DNA from: Daucus carota subsp. sativus
Lineage: Eukaryota; Streptophyta; Magnoliopsida; Apiales; Apiaceae
Assembly: GCF_001625215.2 (NCBI RefSeq)
Contig: NC_030386.2
Coordinates: 37,389,296 to 37,453,295, forward strand
Direction of reading: 5' to 3'
Length of the DNA stretch: 64,000 nt
In this document: positions 11,725-20,839 of the stretch, in pieces
How positions within the stretch are numbered: the first letter of the stretch is position 1
Layout of the letters: every line of letters starts with the position of its first letter
Translations under genes and position numbers: made by a program
Notes under the pieces: generated by a model
Seen by the model: the letters and a program-made list of their open reading frames with translations, nothing else
Databases searched by the model: none
Told to the model about the DNA's origin: nothing

Positions 11725-13240
11725 AGTGTCTGTTGGAGGGGAGACTCTGCTAGAAACAGCAAAATGTTTCTGTTGGAGGCAGTAGATCTGCTATGTTATA
11801 ATTAGGTTATCTGCCCAACTGCCCAAGGGGCATATATCAGTTTTGTGATAATTAAGGTATGTATCATTCATTAACTCGTGTACGAGCAAATATAGGAGCT
11901 AGAGTGCTTCTATTAAAGACAACTTGATAAGTTTTTTTTGTTTATTGTTTTCCATAAAATTGCTTTGTTGACTTCATGATACTTGTGTAATCAGATCTGT
12001 AACTGAAATGACAAATGACATTTTTTTGCCCTAATGTACATTTTTTGGTTTCCTTGAATGCATAAACTCTATTAGTGTTATTTCTACTCTTCACACTCCC
12101 TTTACAGTTCTTGCCATTGTATCAACCTGTATCTGCAAATACAAATGAGTTTTGAGCAACATTCCCAATTAGATTATCGCAGCCCTTGATTGTTTTGCAA
12201 TAAGGCTTGAATATTTGCTGTTGATATCGGAAGTGTTCATGTTCCCATCAGCACTGTTAACAATTTCCACTTCCTGAACAGCATTGTTAACAGCTTTAAC
12301 TTCTTAAACCCAGCCTGATTTTTTGCCTCAAATTCAAAGTCCGTTGTACTTTCCCAGTCATCCTTGGCTTCTGGCCCTCTGCATCTAAATTTAAATTTCA
12401 TTGCAGTTTAGTGCAGAAGCTCCATTGGCCTTTGATCCGGACTTCACCAATAACCTTGTTTTGCCAACCCTTAGTCTGAGTCTGCCTTGGGCCAAGTGGA
12501 GAAGAGGGTAATTCTGGCCCAATGTAATCTATCCTTGTATCCCTGCCTCTGCAATTTTACTATTCCGTTGTTTAGTACAGTAGTATTTTTTTTACCCTTT
12601 CTTTTTTAAAATGTTTTATATATTTTTATATTAAACGATCTATCGTAATCCTCACTTTTTCTCAATTTGACACTTTTATTTTATTTACATTTTATAGAAA
12701 GTCCAGTCCATGACATATACAGTATATGATTAAATATAGTGTGAGCGATTTTATTCCTGAATAATAATAACCTAGAATTTTGATTTTTTGAAATTGTGGA
12801 GAATTATCATATCTTTCAGCGAATTTAAAATTTTTTACCATCAAATAAATTTTCCCCTAAACATATACTCCAACTTGTAATCAATTATTACGGACCACAC
12901 TCATTAAAAATGGACATTGGGCTAGCTTGAGGTTGAGGTATGTCTCTTACCAACACTTCAATTTGGAAAATAGTATTTATGCCATTTTTATCAAACAGAT
13001 TATATTATAAGACAAAACTTAAAATAGTTACACCTATCTTTAGCGGCATTCTTGGTCCCCAATAATGGAGGCTGCTAGTAATAGATTGCAATTGTTAGCA
13101 CATCCATGGCTAAAACACAAACCACTACACAAGGAACCACAAGGGACACGATATAATGTTTAAAAATTATTTACTGAATCATGCAAAACACTGCAAACTC
13201 ATTTCACAAACAAAAACCAAGCAGATTAACTTGAGTTATT
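11725..13240. other. RH7 3' region and intergenic DNA
   Basis: The RH7 3' UTR probably occupies the first 200-300 bases. The stretch 12360-12530 is less AT-rich and on the minus strand has one short open frame (IDYIGPELPSSPLGP...) that I cannot assign. It could be an old retroelement fragment. The remainder is AT-rich with nothing recognised. Confidence 0.4.
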
Positions 13241-13245
13241 CAAGA

Positions 13246-13952
13246 TGTTAACGGAGAAAACTGGTAGGTTAACAAAGATGAGGTTCGCGGTGTGGATCAA
13301 GATTCTGTTGGCGAGAATGTAGGAGATGGTTGATTGTTTGTTATGAGGGTGGCTGCAATTGTAAGCAAAGGGTTCGAGATCGCTAACTGGAATAGCTCTC
13401 AAGAATGATCGATGCCTACAATCTGCCTACGTACCCCTATTTATAGGGGATCAAGCCGTTACGTAGTTCTTTCTCCCAAGAGACCCATGTGGGCTGGGCC
13501 TCCCCTTCTAGAATCTTCCTCCTGGAAGGGACCCAATACGATGAGGCCTAGCCCCTTAGGCTTACCCCAAATGCAAGGGCACTCTCCTACTCCCCGACAG
13601 GGACAACCCGCCAGACTACAGAGATAGGACCTCCCAGAATGTCTTCGTCTCTATCCTCTACCTCCCAAGGAGGACAACTCCCTAGACTACAAGGTAGGGT
13701 CTTCTTCATACAACAATGAGATTTACTTATGCTCAAGGGCGTCCCCCTAAACACAAAGCATCTCTCACTGCCCTTCGGAATTATGATAAAATGAACTTTC
13801 CTCAGCAAGTGGGCGCGCCTAAAGATAGGGCGCGCCCTATCTTTTGACAGGGTCACCATGAGGCTGGATTAATCTCGACTTTCCTGGCCCAAGTAGACCT
13901 TCTTCTGTGGGCTCGGCCCATTTAATAAGCCCTCGCAATTTCGTATATAACA
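13246..13952 (-). repeat. 3' LTR of the retrotransposon (left copy)
   Basis: This 707-bp terminal repeat is the downstream LTR in element sense. On the minus strand TATAAATA lies at 13438-13445, inside an inverted CCCCTAT/ATAGGGG context, and is the likely LTR promoter box. A perfect 24-bp palindrome centred on GGGCGCGCCC occupies 13821-13844. Confidence 0.95.
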
Positions 13953-13968
13953 ACTACCCCCCAGATCT
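13953..13968 (-). other. Polypurine tract
   Basis: On the minus strand the bases just before the left LTR read CTGGGGGGTAGT. This purine-rich run directly abuts the LTR, as expected for the plus-strand primer of an LTR element. Confidence 0.75.
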
Positions 13969-14140
13969 TGGTGGTATTGAAAATATCGACGAGATCTTTA
14001 AAACTTTCACCTTCTTACAGCAACTGTCTTTGACCTTTCTAGGCGCGCCTTAGGTTCACGACCGTTGAAACCCTTGTATACAGCTGTATCCCACGATCGC
14101 GTCATTTTTCCTTTATTTTAATTCTTTATTTTAACCTAGG

Positions 14141-14148
14141 TATAAATA
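14141..14148 (+). promoter_or_regulatory. TATA box of the internal antisense transcription unit
   Basis: TATAAATA sits in a GC-containing context about 790 bp before the ATG of the plus-strand ORF. A plausible 5' UTR intron follows, with donor ATAAG|GTATCT near 14299 and acceptor TTTTGCAG ending at 14867. This suggests an independent promoter inside the retrotransposon. It is inference from sequence only. Confidence 0.5.
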
Positions 14149-14932
14149 CGGGTCTTCTTTTTTACTTCTTCATTTTCTTCTCACTTTCTTTTACTCTATA
14201 ACCGTCTCCCGTCGCCGTCGACCTTCATCGAGCTTTTCAGGTCGCATCCGTGCTCCATTTCAAATTTCGAGACCAGCCCAGTGTTCCTCTCTTCATAAGG
14301 TATCTTCTCATACCTGCATCTTCTTATTTCGCCGAGTATTTTAGCAGATTCAAGCATGTGACTCTTCATTTGCTTTGCTGTTCTTCGTATGTTTTTTGTA
14401 TATATATGTATGTATATGTATTTGATCTTGCTTCAATATTCTTTGATTTTGAATATCTGTTCGTGATATCCTGATTGCTTGAAGTAGACTAGACGCGCCC
14501 TGTAGTGATAGTATGCACCCATTATCTTTTTATTATATAGATTTATGTTATAGGATTAGATCTTTCTGTTTTAACAAGCTCCCCCTTTTCTCCTCCTGGC
14601 GCGCCCTATCTCTAGGCGCGCCCATTATCTTTAGCTATTATTATCTTTTCTTCCTTGATCACCTCTGTCTTGTGCCTATGCATAGTCTCTGTTTGTATTG
14701 TTGCGGCTAAAGGTTAAAGCTTTCCTGTGTTTTCTATTCATCCTTCCTTCTTCTCTTTCCTTATGCTTCACTTCTTTTAAGACATTCATTCAACAGATGT
14801 TTTCTTCCCCTATTTTCTTTATCTTGGCGCGCCCAGTTGTCACAATCTGTTCCTTTTCTTTTGCAGCTGGCTATCTTGGGCGCGCCAGGTCCTCTTTCAC
14901 CTACTCCTTTACGTTCATTACCTCTTCGACCT

Positions 14933-15877
14933 ATGACGGAAAGTGGAGCCTCTTCCCCTGAATTACAAGGAACTCCTCAAACTGATATAAATGAACTGTT
15001 AGATCAAGATGAACGAGAGCTCCGTGATTTCTCTAAGAAGAGTCGTGTTCTGGAATCTGAGAACGAACAATCAGATGAACATGAGGAGGCCCAATTAAAA
15101 GATGATGGTGACGAAAGTGAAGAAGACTCTGAGGAGGCCGCAGCTGAGGAAGAGGCTAGAAACTTTTATAATGCTATAGACGGAGAGAACCTCCTAGATG
15201 AGGCGCGCCCTCCTTCCCCAGCTCCTTCTCCTAATCCTTATGCTCATCCCCAAATAACTGACATTGAATTGGACTTTGATTGGGATGAGGAAGGGGAAGT
15301 CCGTGAAGCTCTGAAAGCTAAGAAGCGTAAGAAGGCAGGAAAGTTAGCCTGTGTAGGATTATCTTCCACAGCCTCTAAAGCGGAGATTGAGTGGTGCTTA
15401 AGGTATTATGATAAAGGGTGTATCTGGGCGCGCCCTCATCCATGGATGAGACCCCACATCTTTGATTATAATCCTAGGTTGCGTATCCCACGGATGGTGC
15501 TTACTCCTAAATTAATAAAGCTTGGCGTTGGTCCCCCACTTCACCCCTACTTTAGAGCAATCATCGAGTGGTATGACATCGCCCCAATTCAACTATCTCC
15601 TAACAGTTGGAAGTTGGCCATCGCTTTGTATATGTTGTACCGTGACCACAACAACCGTGCACCCACCATGGAAGATTTGAGTTATTTCTTCCGACTGGGC
15701 GCGTCTAGTTGTGGATACTTTTACCTGGTGGTATGGAAAACCCATAATTCCACAGGCTGGTCAGAAGGAAAGACTAGCCATGATAAAAAATGGAAGGAAC
15801 CCTTCTTTTATGCTTGGCCTGAGGAAAGAATCAGGACTCAGTTCAATACCAAGCCCAGTAAGTTTTTTCTCTTTTAA
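14933..15877 (+). CDS. Antisense ORF of the retrotransposon (putative gypsy-type transposon domain)
   Basis: The open frame begins upstream at 14837. I chose the ATG at 14933 (MTESGASS) because a likely acceptor at 14867 removes the first ATG. The N-terminal half is acidic and low in complexity. From about residue 125 onward a globular region contains LHPYFRAIIEWYDIAPIQLS, a YMLYRDH segment and KKWKEPFFYAWPEE. This resembles the plant 'putative gypsy type transposon' family (Pfam PF04195), which occurs as an extra ORF in some Ty3/gypsy elements. Its function is not known to me. A donor (CCCA|GTAAGT) just before the stop suggests further splicing, so the C-terminus is uncertain. It lies opposite to gag, tail to tail with it. 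Confidence 0.7.
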   Translation: MTESGASSPELQGTPQTDINELLDQDERELRDFSKKSRVLESENEQSDEHEEAQLKDDGDESEEDSEEAAAEEEARNFYNAIDGENLLDEARPPSPAPSPNPYAHPQITDIELDFDWDEEGEVREALKAKKRKKAGKLACVGLSSTASKAEIEWCLRYYDKGCIWARPHPWMRPHIFDYNPRLRIPRMVLTPKLIKLGVGPPLHPYFRAIIEWYDIAPIQLSPNSWKLAIALYMLYRDHNNRAPTMEDLSYFFRLGASSCGYFYLVVWKTHNSTGWSEGKTSHDKKWKEPFFYAWPEERIRTQFNTKPSKFFLF

Positions 15878-15935
15878 TTGCGCCTTATATTTTTTGTCTG
15901 TACATCTTATTTCTCCCGTTCTCAATTTCCTTTCC

Positions 15936-17866
15936 TTATCTTTTAGTTGAGAGAAAACAATCTTCCCTTTCTTCATGGTCTCGAGGAGGTGTATAATTCC
16001 TTCTATACATGGTGTTGACCCGGTTGGGGCTTCGTCGCCTCCCCCTTTGTTCTGGACTTGGGGACCGGTCCCTTCTCTTCTGTCGGGCCTTACCCGGGCT
16101 CCTCTCATTCTTTCGACTCTCAGCCAATGACTGTTCAACATTTTTGTACGCCTCAGCCCTTGCATATAAATCTGCCAAGGACTTGGGATCATTGCCTTGC
16201 AAATGCTTCCAAAAATCAGTTCCCACTCGAAGCCCAGCCACCAAGAAACTCTTCAGTGTCTCATCAGTTGCCCCCCGAACATTGGATGACTCTGCATTGA
16301 AACGTTTGAAGTAGGCATGAAGAGTCTCTCCCTCCTTTTGTTTGATATTCGCCAGAGTGGTGACTGGTGGAGCGTATTTGACGGTTGCCTGGAACTGAGT
16401 CAAGAACATGGTCTGCATGCTTGTCCAAGAAGTGATGGATGCTGGTTCCAATTTCCGGAACCATTGGTAGGCGCTGTCTCTGAATGTTGCCGCAAGAAGT
16501 CTACACCTGACAGGATCCGGTATCTGGTAAACACCCATCTCAACATTGAACCTTCCAAGAAACTCTACAGCATCTGAGTTGCCATGAAACTTTAAATCAG
16601 AGGTGGTGTTTCTGTAATTGGCTGGCAACGGAGCCTCTATCACTTCCGCAGAGAATGGTGATAGGGCTTGGCTTGAAAGAGACGTTTGGCTTCCATCGAA
16701 GTGTGCCAGAAGTTTCCTTAGGCTGTTGACATCAATGGCTCCGATGCCTGGAATGGTCTGAACGTTTGGCTGTGACTGAGTCATCGATGGTAGTGTTCCG
16801 GTAGGCATGAAGTCACTTGCCGTGGCGAAAGGATTGGATTGATTGGCGTGAGTCTGAGCAGATGGGGGCGCATTGGCCTGAGATGAGGCTTGAATATGCG
16901 GATTGGCATGAGTATTGGCCTGAGACGAGGCTTGAATGTGCGGATCGGCAATGGTCTGATCAGGATTTGCCTAACCATTCATTATTACATATCCTACTAC
17001 TATCAGAACGAAATATAATATAACTTTTACGATAATTTACAAAGAGGAGACAGGAAAAGAACCTGATGATGAGTCTTTCCATTGCCCGGAGACGTCGCAT
17101 GCTCACGCGTTCCTCCCTGACTCTGCCGTCCTTCAAGCACGATCGGGTCTCGCTCCGATCTTCCTCCCAAACCACGGGGTTCTTGTTCTTGCGATCTGTC
17201 ATAGCTTCTTGAGTCCGATCCATGCGGAATCTCCTTCCTATGTCCTTCTCGACCCGTGCCTGCCGTTCTTGACCCGGTATTCGCATATTCAGGTCTGCTT
17301 TCAAGATCTTTGATCAGGGCTAAAAGATCCGCCCTACTGACTCTTCCTCGGTATCTTTCCGCCAGAGCGTTAACATCTCGACTGGCCTCCTCCAGATGTG
17401 CGGTCGCTCGTCTATCTTGCGGGGGTCTTCCTCCGTCCCTGACGCCCTCTCCTCCGGCGGTAGTCTGGCCGCCTGACGCGAATAAGTTTCGTGGAATAAT
17501 CACAGGCCTTCTATCATCACGATGGCCTGACTGACTTTCCTCTTCAAAGGGCTGCTTCCCAGAACGATGTGTTCCGGGAACAAGGGACTCCAGTTGAGCG
17601 ACTCGCTCTCTGAGCGCTTGCTGTTCTCTCGCCTCGTTTCTCAAATAATGCAACTCCTTAAGTAACTCCTCGTTGCTCATGAAGACCGGCGGCGAGCTGG
17701 AGATGGGGCGTCTCATAACACCAGACTCCCCGTCTGTTATGATGATTGCTCTATCTTGGGAGGCGTTCCCGATCGGCGTATTGTCGACGGGAGGGTTATC
17801 GCCTATCCCCGATCTAGGATCGGGGGGTTGGTTCCCACCGGGTGTTGTCTCGCCGTGATTCGACAT
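15936..17866 (-). CDS. gag: Gag polyprotein of the LTR retrotransposon, one intron
   Basis: Two exons, 17866-17063 and 16970-15936, separated by a 92-base intron with CATCAG|GTTCTT donor and GGTTAG|GCAAAT acceptor. Without splicing the frame stops at 17027. Spliced, it gives 612 residues in one frame. The N-terminus is rich in Pro, Gly and Asp with a coiled-coil segment (ELLKELHYLRNEAREQQAL). The second exon carries the retrotransposon gag core: AVEFLGRFNVEMG, AYQWFRKLEPASITSW, FLTQF and GETLHAYFKRFN. A basic Arg/Ser tail follows. I see no CCHC zinc knuckle, which autonomous gypsy Gag usually has. The frame ends where pol should begin, so the 3' part was replaced. Confidence 0.85.
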
Positions 17867-17897
17867 CTTTCTCCTCGATGGAAAATCTTGAACTATC

Positions 17898-17917
17898 CCC
17901 TCCTTCTAGCGCCAATT
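17898..17917 (-). other. Primer binding site
   Basis: On the minus strand the bases right after the right-hand LTR read AATTGGCGCTAGAAGGAGG. TGGCGC matches the start of primer sites complementary to tRNA 3' ends in many plant gypsy elements. The exact tRNA was not determined. Confidence 0.65.
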
Positions 17918-18624
17918 TGTTAACGGAGAAAACTGGTAGGTTAACAAAGATGAGGTTCGCGGTGTGGATCAAGATTCTGTTGGCGAGAATGTAGGAGATG
18001 GTTGATTGTTTGTTATGAGGGTGGCTGCAATTGTAAGCAAAGGGTTCGAGATCGCTAACTGGAATAGCTCTCAAGAATGATCGATGCCTACAATCTGCCT
18101 ACGTACCCCTATTTATAGGGGATCAAGCCGTTACGTAGTTCTTTCTCCCAAGAGACCCATGTGGGCTGGGCCTCCCCTTCTAGAATCTTCCTCCTGGAAG
18201 GGACCCAATACGATGAGGCCTAGCCCCTTAGGCTTACCCCAAATGCAAGGGCACTCTCCTACTCCCCGACAGGGACAACCCGCCAGACTACAGAGATAGG
18301 ACCTCCCAGAATGTCTTCGTCTCTATCCTCTACCTCCCAAGGAGGACAACTCCCTAGACTACAAGGTAGGGTCTTCTTCATACAACAATGAGATTTACTT
18401 ATGCTCAAGGGCGTCCCCCTAAACACAAAGCATCTCTCACTGCCCTTCGGAATTATGATAAAATGAACTTTCCTCAGCAAGTGGGCGCGCCTAAAGATAG
18501 GGCGCGCCCTATCTTTTGACAGGGTCACCATGAGGCTGGATTAATCTCGACTTTCCTGGCCCAAATAGACCTTCTTCTGTGGGCTCGGCCCATTTAATAA
18601 GCCCTCGCAATTTCGTATATAACA
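17918..18624 (-). repeat. 5' LTR of the retrotransposon (right copy)
   Basis: Identical to the left LTR except at 18565. It is upstream in element sense and would drive gag from the minus-strand TATAAATA at 18110-18117. Confidence 0.95.
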
Positions 18625-18702
18625 CAAGACAAACATGATTTCTGTGAAAAGTAATGAAGATTACAACAAATAAATCTACAATTCATTTGGCATTTAATAT
18701 AA

Positions 18703-19970
18703 CTAGTTGAGAAGCCGCGCGTTGCGGCGGCATATAAAAATTATATTAATAATTCAATATTAATATTTGTAGAATAAAATAATTTTATGACTATCTATAA
18801 AAAGTATATTAATGTTTCAAAGTTAATATTTGTAGGATAAAAAAAATTATATTATAAAAATTTTGATGTAATATCAATACTAATATATAAAATTGCAAAA
18901 TTGGACTATAATTCATGGTGAAAAAATGAAAATAAATTTATACACGTAATTAACAATTTTAAAGCATGACGAATCTTAATTTTATTTGTTTTTTTTTTTT
19001 GAAAAGTAATCATGTTCTTACATTGTCACCTTCCTCCAATTTTTTTGGATTGATTGTGCACAAAAACATTTAACTTAAATATAACTACCCTCTTAAAATT
19101 GCTTGAACGGAGCAAACAGATAATGCATGAATAATTTTTTCATATATACAAAGTAAATAATATAAAATTTAACAACAACAAACATGTCAGATGAACAAAA
19201 CAAATTATAAAAGAATAACCAACAAACATACATCACTAATAGTTAATTTATTGACATCAACCATCAATATCATGTAAAGACTGTATTCTTTTCCCGTGTT
19301 TGGATTTGTCGACTCCAATATAACGGTCTATAACTACATTTGCTTGCAACAACCTTTACTGTATAAATAGCCTTCACTTATCGTTGCAGAAGAACGACAC
19401 CTCCGAGTTAGAAATCGAGCGAGAGAAAGGTATTTCTAATTTTTGATATTTTTCATCCAAAAAATTCAAAAAAATAGAACGGAGCGATGTGAGAGGCGCC
19501 ACCTACACGCCCATCGCTTCTCCTCTAAAAATCGAGTAAGAGAACTATCAGGTAGGTTTGTGGTATTGAGAGAGGAGGTTGTGTTTAGATGATCCAAAAT
19601 CCTACGATCTATACGGGTATTTATAGGTGTAGACAGATTTGTTTGCTACTCTTTCCCATAATTAAATAATCTGAACAAAATCAGATTAAAATTTTCAAGC
19701 TATTATATTCCATAAATAATCTGTCTTTCCCATAATTAAATAATCTGAAACAAAATCAGATTAAAACTTTCAAGTTATTATATTCCATAAATAATCTGAA
19801 ACAAAATCAGATTCTGAAACTTGCTTCTAATATACCCGAAACTAAAAAAGGTAGTTCTAATTTTTGATATTTTTCATCCAAAAATTCCAGAAAATTAGAA
19901 AAATAAAACGGAGCGATGTGAGAGGCGCCACCTACACGCCCCTCGCTTCTCCTTTATATAAGTATATTGA
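18703..19970 (-). mobile_element. Non-autonomous Helitron
   Basis: In minus sense the element starts TCAATATACTTATATAAAGG and ends with a hairpin (GCCGC, loop, GCGGC) followed by TTCTCAACTAG. It sits between host A and T with no target duplication. These are the diagnostic Helitron ends (5' TC, 3' hairpin plus CTAG, A^T target). Length is 1268 bp with no coding capacity. A second 5'-end-like module (AGCGATGTGAGAGGCGCCAC) lies inside at about 19483-19525, a sign of internal duplication. It belongs to the same family as the array at 43345-47527. Confidence 0.9.
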
Positions 19971-20839
19971 TGTGTAACATACTAATTGTACTTTTATACC
20001 CTTACTCATGAATGTGGTTTTAGCAATCAAATTCCTCTTAAATTCCAAAAAAGGAAACAGATTTCTGGGACCCAATTTGCTCAAGATAGAATAGATGTCC
20101 CAACCGTAATCCAGCTCAGCTGACGATAATACAGTCCTCGGTTGGTCGCTACTTTACGCCTGTTTAAATGCTTTTATAAATGATAGTTCTGTAATTTAAC
20201 TTTACAATTTTTTCTAAATTTTTTTTAAAAGAAGTTGTAGAAATATGATTTACAGGAAGTAGTAAAAAATTTCAGGCCAGCTTCTCTCCAACGAAAACAA
20301 ACCAAACCATAAATTTGGCTGAGTTTATGATTTATGATTTAAGGTGATTTAATTGATAAACTCAAGGTTTAAAATGTTTGTGTGGGTAATTTTGACTTAT
20401 TAATAATTTATGGGTTATTACAATATAATAATAAAAATAATAAAAATAAAAGTGATTTATGAGTTTTTATGATTTATGATTAACTTTTATTAATAAACTT
20501 TTATAAAAATTTAAGTCATTGAAAAAATATCTCAAAGGCTCAGACTAACTTGTGGCAAGTCAGTTTGCGGTTTATCTCTGATTTTAAGCAGGCTTCACTG
20601 GTATTCAACCGAGCCCAATACACTGAGATTCATACATGCAGTGATGCAGATAGCAACAACCGACATGCAATCTTCAGCACATGCAACACCACAGTGACAG
20701 GCCCGTCTTCTCTTCTAATTTGACAATTATTAAGTTTCGGCTTTTAGACATGCATTCTCAATTTCTCATGCTCATCTTCCTCACCAAGTAAGCAGCATAT
20801 ACAAAAACCTTTTATGCCACTCGTCTCACAGCAAATAAA
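19971..20839. other. Upstream region of the subtilase
   Basis: AT-rich DNA without a gene. The last 150 bases probably include the subtilase promoter and 5' UTR, but no clear TATA box stands out. Confidence 0.4.

Larger units (their letters stand above)
13246..18624 (-). mobile_element. Complete non-autonomous Ty3/gypsy-type LTR retrotransposon
   Basis: Two 707-bp LTRs (13246-13952 and 17918-18624) begin TGTTAAC and end ATAACA. A 5-bp target duplication CAAGA flanks the element at 13241-13245 and 18625-18629. The gag gene, primer site and polypurine tract place its sense on the minus strand. Between gag and the polypurine tract, where protease, reverse transcriptase and integrase should be, there is instead an ORF on the opposite strand. 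I found no pol motif, so movement would need enzymes from a related autonomous element. The two LTRs differ at one position only (13893 G versus 18565 A), which indicates recent insertion. Confidence 0.95.

Noticed and set aside
11511-11762. 83-residue minus-strand ORF rich in Pro
   Set aside because: It is the antisense shadow of the RGG-coding last exon of RH7.
13412-13627. 71-residue ORF in the LTR, repeated at 18084
   Set aside because: It is identical in both LTRs simply because they are repeats, has no known domain, and runs against the element's sense.
16009-16577. Plus-strand ORFs opposite gag
   Set aside because: They are shadows of the gag frame; the gag motifs are unmistakable on the minus strand.
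18703-19970. MITE with inverted ends
   Set aside because: The two ends are not inverted copies and no target duplication exists; TC, CTAG and the hairpin identify a Helitron.
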